Shown here: positions 48,055 through 57,397 of the stretch, piece after piece
Layout: each line of letters opens with the position of its first letter
How positions within the stretch are numbered: position 1 is the stretch's first letter
From: Ailurus styani
Taxonomy: Eukaryota; Chordata; Mammalia; Carnivora; Ailuridae
Reading direction: 5' to 3'
DNA length: 64,000 bases
NCBI GenBank assembly: GCA_002007465.1
Contig: LNAC01000109.1
Span: forward strand, 3,839,376-3,903,375
Notes under the pieces: model-generated
What the model was told of the DNA's origin: nothing
What the model saw: the letters and a program-made list of their open reading frames with translations, nothing else
The model's database searches: none
Translations under genes and position numbers: made by a program

Positions 48055-48244
48055 ATTTTTTTTTTTAATTTATTTATTTGACAGAGAGACAGAGATTACA
48101 AGTAGGCAGAGAGGCAGGCAGAGAGAGGAGGAAGCAGGCTCCCCGCCGAGCAGGGAGCCCGATGCGGGCCTCGATCCCAGGACCCTGAGATCATGACCTG
48201 AGCCGAAGGCAGAGGCTTTAACCCACTGAGCCACCCAGGCGCCC
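48055..48244 (-). mobile_element. CAN-SINE inside ancient L1, young type
   Basis: Antisense; perfect 14-bp target duplication tgatttcaattatt (48041-48054 and 48245-48258). Confidence 0.96.
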
Positions 48245-48786
48245 TGATTTCAATTATTTCAAATGAATTGAGCTTTGTCTTATTGCCCCAGATATTGTCT
48301 GTCTTGGTATATGTTCCATGAGTCCTGGAAAAGAATGCGTAATCTGTGATGTTGAATGGAATGTTCTGTAAATGTCAGTTCAATTCTGTTGGTTAATGGA
48401 GTTTTGTGTTCTTATTTATTCTCCCTAATTTTTTGTATCTAGTTAGTCTGTCAGTTGTTAAGAGGGGGCTTTGAAGTCCCTGATTATAAATGTAGATTTG
48501 TCTCCTTTTAGTTCTATACATTCTTGCTTCACATATTTTGTAGTTTTGTTGTTTAGTTCACCCACATTTAGGATTGCTGTGTCTTCCTGGTGGATTGATC
48601 TTTTATCAGTATATTGTGCTCCTTTCTATCTGTGGTCATTTTTCTGTATTAAAATCTTCATATGTTTATATAGCCACTCCTACTTGCTTCTGACTAGTGC
48701 TTACATAGTATATTTTTCTACAATTTTACTTTCAGTCTACTTACATCATTATATTTGAAGTGAGATTCTTGTAGGCAACATATTTT

Positions 48787-48964
48787 AAAAGGTTTTATTT
48801 ATTTATTTGATAAATAAAAGAGATAGAAAGCATAAGTGGGGGGAGTGGCAGAGGGAGAGGGAGAAGCAGACTCCCAGTGAGCAGGGAACCTGATGCAGGG
48901 GACCCTGGGATCATGACCTGAGCGGAATGCAGATGCTTAACTGACTGAGCTACCCAGGTGCACC
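48787..48964 (-). mobile_element. CAN-SINE, first of a same-strand pair at a reused target
   Basis: Antisense, older type. Target duplication taggcaacatatttt (48772-48786) / tagacaacatatttt (48965-48979). Confidence 0.94.
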
Positions 48965-48979
48965 TAGACAACATATTTT

Positions 48980-49165
48980 TTTAAATGATTTTATTTATTT
49001 ATTTGACAGAGATATCACAAGTAGGCAGAGAGGCAGGCAGAGAGAGAGGAGGAAGCAGGCTCCCTGCTGAGCAGAAAGCCCGATGCAGGGCTCGATCCCA
49101 GGACCCTGAGATAATGACCTGAGCTGAAGGCAGAGGCTTTAACCCATTGAGCCACCCAGGCACCC
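48980..49165 (-). mobile_element. CAN-SINE, second of the pair, young type
   Basis: Antisense; third target copy tggacaacatatttt at 49166-49180. Confidence 0.95.
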
Positions 49166-51650
49166 TGGACAACATATTTTTAATCCACTCTGCTAATCTC
49201 TGTCTTTTAATTGACATATTTAGGCCATTTACATTTAACATAAGTCTGGCTATCTTAAGTCCATTTCATTTTCTATGTTTTTCTTTCTTTCTTTCTATTT
49301 TTCATTGTTTTGTTTTCTTTTTCTTTCCTTCTGGTTTAGATTACATTTTGATCTCTCTATGGCATTTTTGAGTGTGTCTCCTTATGTAGCTGTTTTAGTG
49401 GTATTACATGTATGTATATGCACACATAGCTTATGTACTATATAAGATATTACATATACATGGGTATTTCATATCCATAGCTTATCATAGTCTACTGGTA
49501 CCATTATTTTACCAGTTTAAGTGAAATCTAGAAACTTTTCTTGCCTTTATGTCCCTTTACCCTCTCTCAATTATAATATAACTGTATTAAATATTTCCTC
49601 TACATACATTTAGAGCCACATACACAATGTTAAAAATTTTGCTTCAACCATCAATTTAGAAGACTCAGGAGGAGAAAGAAGACTATATTATTTACTGTTT
49701 TTGATCACCAGGGTTTTTTTTTTTCCTTCCCGATACTTCAAGGTTGTTTCATTTACCATTTCTTTTTGATTGTTTTTTATTTAGAACTTATTTAGCAGTT
49801 CTTTAAGGCAAGCCTGCTGATGACACATTTTGTTAGTTTTCCTTTATCTGAGAATATTTTGATTCCTATAGGATATTTTCATTGAATATAAGATTGTAGA
49901 TTAGCAATTAGTTCTTTTAGTACTTGAAAAATGGTGTGCCACTTCCTTCTGTACTCTGTAATTTCTCATCAGAAATCTTCTGTAATTCTAATGGTTTCCC
50001 CTCTGTTAGTAAGGTATCATTTTTTTCTCTCTGCTGTCAAGTCTCTGCCTTTAGTTTTAGAAATTTGACTATGAGTCTTGGTGAGGACTTCTTTGTGTTT
50101 ATCCTGTTTAGGTTTACTCACCATCTTTAATATTATGTCCTTTGCCACATTTGGGGAATTTTATTCTTTTGAGTACTTTTTCAGCCCTATCTTCTTTTCC
50201 CTCTTCTGGGACTTTGATGACATGCATATTTAATCCTCTGTTATAGTTACACAGGTCCCTTGTTTTTGTTTGTTTGTTTGGTCTCTTTTTGCTCTGTTGT
50301 TTAGACTAGGAAATTTCTCTTGTGCTTTCTTCCAGTTCACTCATTTTTTTCCTCTGCTTCCTCCATTCTGGAGTTGAATCTGTCTGCTGGGATTTTTCAA
50401 TTTAGATTACTGAGTTTCTCAACTCTAAAATTTTAATTTTGGTCTTTTAAAATCTTCTCCTGGTTTTAACACTTTCTGGTTTTTTGTTTGTTTGTTTGTT
50501 TCAAGCATGTTCATAAATGCTAATCAAGGCATCTTCACAGTGAATGCTTTAAAGTCTTTGTCAGATAATTCAAACATCTCTATCATTCTGCTTTGGGCAT
50601 TTATTGATTGTCTTCATTCAATTTGAGATCTTTCTGATTCTTTATATGATAATTCATTTTTGATCGAAATTTGAATATTCTATTATATTATGAAAATCTG
50701 GGTTTTATTTAAACTTTCTCTTTTAGCTGATGTTCTCTGATACCATTCCGGCAGGGGAAGGGAGAATTCTGTTTTGTTATTGGCAGGTGGAAATAGAAGT
50801 CCAGGCTCACTGCTTGGCCTTCGCTGGCTCCCATTCCCCTAAGAAGGTGGTGCTGCTCATTACTGCTGTGTGGGAGTGGAAATTCTGGCTCCCCATTGGG
50901 CCTTCACTGATTCCTCCCTGACTGAGAGGGGTGGGAGTGGTTCGTTATGGCTTCCCATATGGCTTGTGTTGATGCTGTGGTAAAGGATGGTTTTGTTACT
51001 ACTGGATGGTGGTGAAAGTCTTGACTTCCCCCTAAGCCTCCTGTTACATCACCTCCATAGGGAGGGAGAGGGATGCCTTGTAACCACCAGGTGAGGATAG
51101 ATGTGTGGACTGCTCATGTGGTTTCCATTGTTACAGCCCAGCAGTGACAAATGTCCCAGCTCCATACTCGAGCATCTCTGATGCTACAGTGGCTACGAGG
51201 AGATGGGGAGGATCAAGTGCCTTGTTATATAGCCTGGCAAGGGTAGAAGGCTAGGCTCCCTTTGAGGAGTTTACTGGTATGGGTGGGGTAGGACAACGGT
51301 TGTTTTTTTTTTTTTTTTCCTGTAGCATTTGGCTTAAGTGAGCAATTACTGTCTATAAACATTTTCTATCTTGCCATGTTGCTTCTTTCCTGATCCTTTG
51401 GCTACAGCAACCTAACTTTTGTTGGGCATGTTTTGGCTGTCCTCACTGGTATTTCTGTTCACAGCTTCTAAAGCTCCACGTGTGGAATATGTGGAGCAGA
51501 AATTACCACCACGCCATGCCATTCATCAGGTCTGGTGGTACCTAGCCCCTCTGCCTTCTGCCCACCTTGCAGAGTTTTCTTGTTAGTTTCATACATAAGG
51601 TCCCAGGGTTTTGTTTTTACTTAGTGAGGGGGAGTAAGTGAAATGTGTTC

Positions 51651-52539
51651 ACTCAATCCTCCCAGAAGCAGGAATCCTCACACTCATACTTCAGTGTATC
51701 ATTTGTTCTTAAGTATTTCATGCAAATGTCACAGTCTTTTATAATTCTGGTCATCGAAGTCCTCCACGCTCTCTGTATGTTGTTTCTTCTTTCTCTGTAC
51801 CTTTAGTGTTGACAATTTGTCTTCATGGGGACTTGCAGTTTATATGTGAGAGCATGAGAAGGAGAGAGAGACTCCCAGAGACACAGAGAACACACCTATG
51901 TGAGAGAAATCATTGACTGAACCTTGTCTGCAAGATTCTCCAGATCAGAAATTGAAAATACTTTGCTCCAAAGAAGATTCTCATTCTCCCCAGATGTGAT
52001 GCTAATAGGGTTGCTAATAGGTAGGGGCCACTTCAGCCCCATCAAAGTTCTTTCCCAGAACGTGTCCCTCTCCAGTTCAAGCCCCCCACTTTCTGGTGGG
52101 GGCACCTAACCCTCAGTTGCCCCATCTCCGTGGCGGCATTTGCATTTGTCACCAGAACTCAGTGTTTTCTTCTTTGTTGTTTATTGATCTCTGCTCAGAT
52201 TTCTGTTACTTTTACTTGCTTGTTTGGGGGAAACTATGGGGCACTGGTTGGGGAACATGCTTAATTCTGTTACTTAAAAAAAGGTTGTCTGGAAAAAAAG
52301 AAATATGTTTGCTGTCTTTCATCTGGGTTCCAGTCTGTAACAGAAGAGTCTGGAGGGGCTCTTGTTTGCCAGAGGATTTACGGTTCCCAGTCAATCCTGG
52401 GATTGTCTGTATTTCCTCTTTATTAGAAATCTCTGCTGCTCATGTCTGTTTTTCTAGTCTTGCCATGAACAAAGAGAGTGGGGAATAAGAAAAAGACTAT
52501 GTTCCTAAATTTTTATTTTATTTATTTATTTATTTTTTA
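51651..52539. other. Low-copy sequence upstream of exon 2
   Basis: No repeat recognised except a T-rich (TTTA)n run at 52508-52539 just before the branch site. Confidence 0.5.
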
Positions 52540-52567
52540 CTGATGTGTTTCTCAATTTTCTCTTTAG
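52540..52567 (+). promoter_or_regulatory. ARHGAP44: Exon 2 splice acceptor region
   Basis: Branch-like CTGAT (A at 52543, 24 nt before the exon), then a T-rich tract and TTTAG. All parts of a standard U2-type 3' splice site are present. Confidence 0.8.
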
Positions 52568-52607
52568 GGCAGAAAAGACTGAAGTTCTGAGTGAAGACCT
52601 TCTACAG
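52568..52607 (+). CDS. ARHGAP44: ARHGAP44 (RICH2) coding exon 2
   Basis: Internal 40-nt exon. Its first base G completes an arginine codon begun in exon 1; it then encodes AEKTEVLSEDLLQ and ends in phase 0. This matches the segment just after the N-terminal MKKQFNRM... start shared by ARHGAP44 and ARHGAP17, in the first part of the BAR domain (about residues 18-31). The acceptor is a T-rich tract ending ttctctttag and the donor is GTAAGG. The product is a BAR plus RhoGAP protein that stimulates GTP hydrolysis by Rac1 and Cdc42 and binds curved membrane, with known roles in neurons (dendritic spines, filopodia); this function is family knowledge. The peptide alone does not separate ARHGAP44 from ARHGAP17; exon 3 does. 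The upstream exon is outside the window. No frameshift or stop is seen. Confidence 0.95.
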
Positions 52608-52613
52608 GTAAGG
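52608..52613 (+). promoter_or_regulatory. ARHGAP44: Exon 2 splice donor GTAAGG
   Basis: CAG|GTAAGG, a near-consensus U2-type 5' splice site that defines the end of the 40-nt exon. Confidence 0.9.
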
Positions 52614-52954
52614 TCGTCACTGGCCCCTCACACAGAGACACCAAATATGTCTTCCCATTACAACTTGAGCCATTCCCACATCTGTTTCAACTGCTCAGAC
52701 CGCTCCTGGTGCAGTCTCTGTAGACACAACCGTTTCTACTTTACAGTCTTTTAATATCGCTGTCTTAAGAGTTTTCAGGAGACATGGCAGTCATTTGAGT
52801 GCAGGGCTTATCGAGAACCCCTGAGTCTGCCATTGCCCACTCCCCTCCGGTTCTCCAACATTGGGTGTTGTCTCCCCAGCAATGCTTGTCTCTGAAGAAC
52901 ACAGGCCAGACTCCCCTCCCATGATCGTCCAGATGGACGGCCGCACTTCTCCTG

Positions 52955-53001
52955 ACCTTGCCCTCCCACAGTGATGTGCCCCCCTATTGCTTTTTCTGCA
53001 G
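52955..53001 (+). promoter_or_regulatory. ARHGAP44: Exon 3 splice acceptor region with competing AG
   Basis: The used acceptor is tttttctgcag at 53001. An upstream pyrimidine tract ending ccacag gives another AG at 52970-52971. Using it would add 30 nt that start with TGA in frame, so the downstream AG is the coding-compatible one. Confidence 0.7.
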
Positions 53002-53106
53002 GTGGAGAAGCGCCTGGAGCTGGTGAAGCAAGTTTCCCACAGCACCCACAAGAAGCTCACTGCATGTCTCCAAGGCCAGCAAGGGGCCGAGGCCGACAAG
53101 CGTTCT
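53002..53106 (+). CDS. ARHGAP44: ARHGAP44 (RICH2) coding exon 3
   Basis: Internal 105-nt exon, exactly 35 codons in phase 0/0, starting VEKRLELVKQVSHSTHKKLT and ending EADKRS. It continues in frame from exon 2 and encodes the next part of BAR-domain helix 1. The sequence fits ARHGAP44; ARHGAP17 differs strongly here (its exon starts IERRLDTVR), so the paralogue assignment is firm. The acceptor is ctgcag after a pyrimidine-rich stretch, and the donor is a perfect GTAAGT at 53107. The frame is fully open, with charged, helix-forming composition typical of a BAR coiled coil (many K, E, L, Q). Exon 4, expected to start KKLPLTTLAQ, is not in the remaining 10.9 kb, so it lies beyond the window. Confidence 0.97.
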
Positions 53107-53112
53107 GTAAGT
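53107..53112 (+). promoter_or_regulatory. ARHGAP44: Exon 3 splice donor GTAAGT
   Basis: Full-consensus U2-type donor directly after the serine codon TCT. Confidence 0.92.
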
Positions 53113-53938
53113 GCCTTCCTACCCCCACCCCACCAGCAGCCTCACCCCTACAGGACAGGGGGACCCACTCACGGGGCCTCATTTGTTGTGGCTGTGTCGT
53201 CTCTCCGGCCATTTCTGTATCTGCGAGTTGACAGGTGTTTCCGTGGTGTGGCAGCCCCTTCCCGCCCCTTCCCGCCCTTTAACCTGCCTGAAGCATCCCC
53301 CACCCTGAGCAGGCAGGACACCGTCCCTCTCTTCGTTTTCCCTGTGCTGGGCAACCAGGGCACACTTGGGAGTCCACTGTTAGGGAAGCTTAAACCTGCG
53401 TCTTGTCGTAGATTCCGTGTGTCTCCACGGTACCATAAGATCTCGTGGGAAAAATTACACTGTGGTTTTGGAGGTGACAGGTGACCTATGAAATAGTTAC
53501 GGAGAGCCTGCCAAGTGAAGGTATCCTAACGTCTTTGTGTGTAACCTACGTTAGTTCCATGGGCATTGCATATTGTCATTCTCTTGAGTAGTCCTTGCTG
53601 GAAACGATCATCATCACTGGCTGACTTTCCCTCCTGACCTCCTGCCCCGCCTCCAACTCTACCAAAGCTTAAAATATATTCTTAGATGTTTATTTTGGCT
53701 TTATGACAAGGGATCTGCAATCAGGGACGTTTTAATTGTCCTTGAGTTTAGAGTCGACATGTTTGGTGTCTGATTGCCTCTGACCTGGAGTTACTGTTGA
53801 CTTGTGCTCCCCAGTGGTCTTTCTGAGCACACCCCCCCACCCCCAGCCTCCAGCTCCTGTGGCTTCCTTTCTAGTGATGGTCACGTGATGTGTCCTGATG
53901 CTTCATTCCAGTCCCATGCTGCAGTACAGGATGCCACT
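53113..53938. other. Low-copy start of intron 3
   Basis: GC-richer proximal part; no repeat recognised. Short duplicated word ccccttcccgc near 53260-53277. Confidence 0.5.
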
Positions 53939-54271
53939 CTGCCTGCCTTGTCCATCATTCTGTCGTCTTCCTAGTCCTGGTATCGTTTTTGGTTTTTGGG
54001 TTGTTTTGTTTTGTTTTGTTTTTTTGAGTATCCATTCTAATTTCTTTTTTTAATTATGTTAGTTACCATACAGTACATCATTAGTGTTTAATGTAGTGTA
54101 CCCNCTGCCTGCCTTGTCCATCATTCTGTCGTCTTCCTAGTCCTGGTATCGTTTTTGGTTTTTGGGGTTTTTTTTTGTTTTTGTTTTTTTTTTGAGTATC
54201 CATTCTAATTTCTTTTTTTAATTATGTTAGTTACCATAGAGTACATCTTTAGTGTTTGATGTAGTGTACCC
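53939..54271. repeat. Direct duplication across a single N (probable assembly artefact)
   Basis: 53939-54103 and 54105-54271 are near-identical direct copies separated by N at 54104. They differ in T/G homopolymer lengths and three or four single bases. Confidence 0.95.
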
Positions 54272-54770
54272 TTGTTTGCGTATAACACCCAGTGCTCCAT
54301 GCAGTACATGCCCTCCTTAATACCCATCACTGGGTTCCCCCATCCCTCCATCCCCCTCCCCTCTAAAACCTTCGGTTTGTTTCCTNCCTCCTTAATACCC
54401 ATCACTGGGTTCCCCCATCCCTCCATCCCCCTCCCCTCTAAAACCTTCAGTTTGTTTCCTGGAGTCCACAGTCTCTCATGGTTCATCTCCCTCTCTAATT
54501 TCCCCCCCTTCATTTTTCCCTTCCTTCTCCTAATGTCCTCCATGCTATTCCTTATGCTCCACGTATAAGTGAAACCATATGATAATTGTCTTTCTCTGCT
54601 TGACTTATTTCACTTAGCATAATCCCCTCCAGTTCCATCCATGTCGATGCAAATGGTGGGTATTCATCCTTTCTGATGGCTGAGTAATATTCCATTGTAT
54701 GTATGGACCGCATCTTCTTTATTCATTCGTCTGTTGAAGGAGCCGAGATGCCCTTCAATAGACAAATGGT
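53990..54770 (-). mobile_element. Carnivoran L1 3' end, antisense, with 5' fold-back
   Basis: T/G-rich tail, then 'cgtataacacccagtgctcc', 'ggagtccacagtctctcatg', 'gtctttctctgcttgactta' and 'ggctgagtaatattccattg': the 3' UTR and end of ORF2 antisense. It ends in a short inverted segment at 54741-54770. Contains both N joins, so true length is uncertain. Confidence 0.88.
54312..54460. repeat. Second direct duplication across a single N (probable assembly artefact)
   Basis: 54312-54385 and 54387-54460 are 74-bp copies differing at one base (cgg/cag), separated by N at 54386. Confidence 0.96.
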
Positions 54771-55369
54771 GTTTTCTTTCTTAATATTCCCAGCAGGAAT
54801 CTCTTATATATGGTAGAAATGAAATGTTCACGGGTTTGGAAAATGTCTTTAGAAGCAATTCTATGTATATAAGGAATTTCAGCAAGGGGAACCTGAACGG
54901 TCTAAAGGGAGAGTCTGCAAAATTCCTTTGGACATGAGACCCATTCACTAAACAAACATCTAAGGTGGGACTCCAGGAGATAGATATTTTGGGTAGAGGC
55001 CTGCCACTAGGCCTGGCTGTGACCCACTTCTTTTCATTTTTTCTAAGAAGTACTGTTTTATAAATAACTATAATTTTCTATAATACAAAATAGTTTAGAA
55101 TTGGGAGTAGCAACTGAATGTCATTGAAGAGGGTTGAAACTGTCCTTTGATGTTGGTAGATTGTTACTAGTGTTATTTTTTCTGGGATGGGGTGAAATTG
55201 CCTAGATGTGTTGGGTTTGAATTGAATTGAGGATCTTGCCAACTCTATCAGTTAGGAGGCATTTGGCTCCCTACATGTTCTAAAAGATGGGATATTAATA
55301 GAAAATTTAAGATCTGGTGAGGCCAACGGTCAGGGAATCATTGGCTTTGAAAATGTAAGCTTGATGGGG
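54771..55369. other. Low-copy intronic sequence
   Basis: Nothing recognised. Confidence 0.5.
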
Positions 55370-55810
55370 GCTGGGTGCACCCTGTATCATGCAGGGCCAT
55401 AGGGGGAAACACCAGAGTCACTCAGGGTAGAAGGAGGAAAATGTGGGCAAGAGACATGTTGTACTTCTGCCTAGGTGGAATGGATGAGGCAGGATAAACA
55501 GGCTTAGGATTGACTTGCTTGAGTAACTTCAGCAGGCTCTTCTTATTCCTAGTTTTCTGGTACCTGGCCCTAGGGGGGTTAGGGCAGGTGGATGGTGGCC
55601 TGGAGAATGAGAACCCCATTAAAGAGGTAATTGGGGTGTAGGCTGTGGATTGGTTGGTTTTCATTGGACAGGCACGCTCATGGGTGAATTGATGACTGTC
55701 TCTAAGTATTGGCTAACCCTGGCAGAGGCAGTCCCTCCAGGGCCAGGAAGACACCAGATATCAAAACCTCAGAATACAACAAATAGAAGACATAGTTAAC
55801 ACACTGATTA
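55370..55810 (+). mobile_element. LTR-like dispersed repeat, copy B
   Basis: Same ordered words as 22920-23420 ('gcagggccataggg', 'ggattggttggtt', 'cagaatacaacaaatagaag'). Unnamed family. Confidence 0.5.
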
Positions 55811-56685
55811 ATTGTGACTTCAGCAAAAAAGCCACTTACTGTATCACTTCACGAGATGTCTGAAGTAGCGGGTCCCAAGATGTATTCATTGGCTTTGGGT
55901 CAGCAGTTCTGCGACGTTCTGGCTCCTCCTGGTTGTAATGTGGCTGCTGCAGCTCCGGACATCATGTCTTCATGTAACCGCATCAAAGGCAGAAAGCATG
56001 AGGGTGGGTGGTAAGAGGATGAACTATCTTTGCATGCTTTTGTTTGTTTTCATCAGGGAGAAAAAAGTCTTTCCCAGAAGAATTTCTTATATGTCTCCCT
56101 GCCAGGGAGGCTGAAGAAGTGGATATGGGTCAGAGAGAAGTGGGTTTGCCTTGGCTGGCCATGAGGCATCTTCTGGGACCACGTGAATGGGCTTTTGTTG
56201 GCAGGGAGGGCACACAATGGCTGTGGTTGGGCCCCGAGGGTTGCAGCCACGATCATACGGTGATCATCGTGTGAGCTGGGCCCCCGTGGGGTTGACCTGG
56301 AGGAAGTATGTGCTGGAAGGGTGCTCAAATAGGTGTAGGTCAGTGATTCCCTGCACAGACTTCACGTGTTTGATTGAGTCAGTGATTTCTTGAGCTGATC
56401 AGTCTTTTGGTGTCCTCATAGGACTAAATATAGAATCTGGCTGAAAAGAAAGTCAGAGAGGTGTGTTAAATATTGAACAGCCACAGACAGGCAGGAGAAA
56501 AACGTCCACAGCCATGACTCAAATTCATTCTTCCAGTTTTTTTCTGAAGTAACACATCAAGGGATTTAATAGGAGACATGGCACTTATTAATTGCCTCGG
56601 GTGCTGAAATATGTACTCGGTTCTTTGAGATTATTAGGTAAGGAGATGTGTCAAGATCAAAGGAACAGGCAAAAAGAAAAAGAGA
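55811..56685. other. Low-copy intronic sequence
   Basis: Nothing recognised. Confidence 0.5.
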
Positions 56686-56689
56686 TTAA

Positions 56690-57095
56690 AAGTGAGAAAC
56701 TTAAAAAAAATTGAAGGGGGCAAAGTGGGAGTGAGGGAAGTAATGAACAAACACTAAATGGGGAGGTTGGGTATGAAGAGAGGGTAGAGAGGTAAATACA
56801 GAGAAGAAATTGATGGGGGCCAGCGGGGTGGGTGGTGGGAGGATGGGTGACATGGTTGGAAGGGGGGTGGGAGGTACCAGCTTCCGGTTACAGATTGAAA
56901 CCGTAGGGATTTCAGGGATGAAAGGCACAGCATAGGGGATATAGTCAGTGTATTGTAATGATATCGCATGGTGACAGATGGTAACTACATTTCTGGGGAG
57001 TGTAGTGTGCGTGTGTATCCAGTTGTTCAGTCACTATGTTGTACCTCTGAAACTAATGTGACATTGCATGTCATCTCTACTAAAGTTAAAAAAGA
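56690..57095 (+). mobile_element. L1MA-like 3' end
   Basis: 'ggtaccagcttccggttaca', 'catggtgacagatggtaact' and 'tcactatgttgtacctctga' precede an A-rich tail: L1MA 3' UTR, sense. Confidence 0.88.
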
Positions 57096-57207
57096 GAGAG
57101 AGAGAGGGCCAAGAGATAGTTGTTCTCTGAGGGAATGAGGCCAACTGAAGGAAGCAAGTGGAATCCTAGCATCTCAGAATGGGAAGGGACTTTAAGACTA
57201 TCCAGGT

Positions 57208-57397
57208 AGGGGGTACCTGGGTGGCTCAGTCGGTTAAGTGACTGCCTTTGGCTCAGGTCATGATACTGGAGTCCAGGGATCGAGCTCCACATCAGGCTCT
57301 CCGCCCGGTGGGGAGTTTGCTTCTCCCTCTGCCCCTCCCCACTTTCGTGCTCACTGGCTCTCTTTCAAATAAATAAAATCCTAAAAAAAAAAAAAAG
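57208..57397 (+). mobile_element. CAN-SINE (SINEC)
   Basis: Sense copy from 'ggggtacctgggtggctcag' to a 14-A tail. Confidence 0.95.

Larger units (their letters stand above)
44160..51650 (-). mobile_element. Ancient L1 (L1M/HAL1-like), near full length, antisense
   Basis: About 6.2 kb of L1 after removing SINEs. Reading down the plus strand: ORF2 3' end ('gcttttcgtcattgcaagta'), 'aactcattgcccaacccaag' (45109), 'aataatgtcatctgtaaata' (45942), 'gtggtcagagagtacatta' (48020, ORF2 5' part), 'taattgacatatttaggcca' (49208), ORF1-like 'gcaagcctgctgatgacac' (49808), then a GC-richer 5' UTR-like part (50740-51650). All frames are decayed. Confidence 0.75.
1..52567 (+). other. ARHGAP44: ARHGAP44 intron 1 (partial, 5' end outside window)
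   Basis: All sequence upstream of exon 2 is assigned to intron 1, because exon 1 (initiator Met to Val-Gly of the N-terminus) and a CpG-rich promoter are not seen. It is dominated by interspersed repeats and holds no other open frame with protein-like sequence apart from decayed L1 ORF2. An alternative first exon or a nested noncoding gene cannot be excluded from sequence alone. Confidence 0.85.
52608..53001 (+). other. ARHGAP44: ARHGAP44 intron 2
   Basis: Complete 394-nt intron from GTAAGG to CTGCAG, phase 0. It holds no recognisable repeat. A possible branch site ctgac (A at 52955) and a second AG at 52970-52971 lie upstream of the used acceptor. Confidence 0.93.

Noticed and set aside
52987..53484. 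165-codon frame as a single gene
   Set aside because: Only 53002-53106 is real coding sequence (ARHGAP44 exon 3). The frame runs on past a perfect GTAAGT donor into intron.
54205..54568. Repeated peptide in both strands around 54.3 kb as a tandem-repeat protein
   Set aside because: The repeat is the sequence duplicated across the N at 54386 within an L1 3' UTR.
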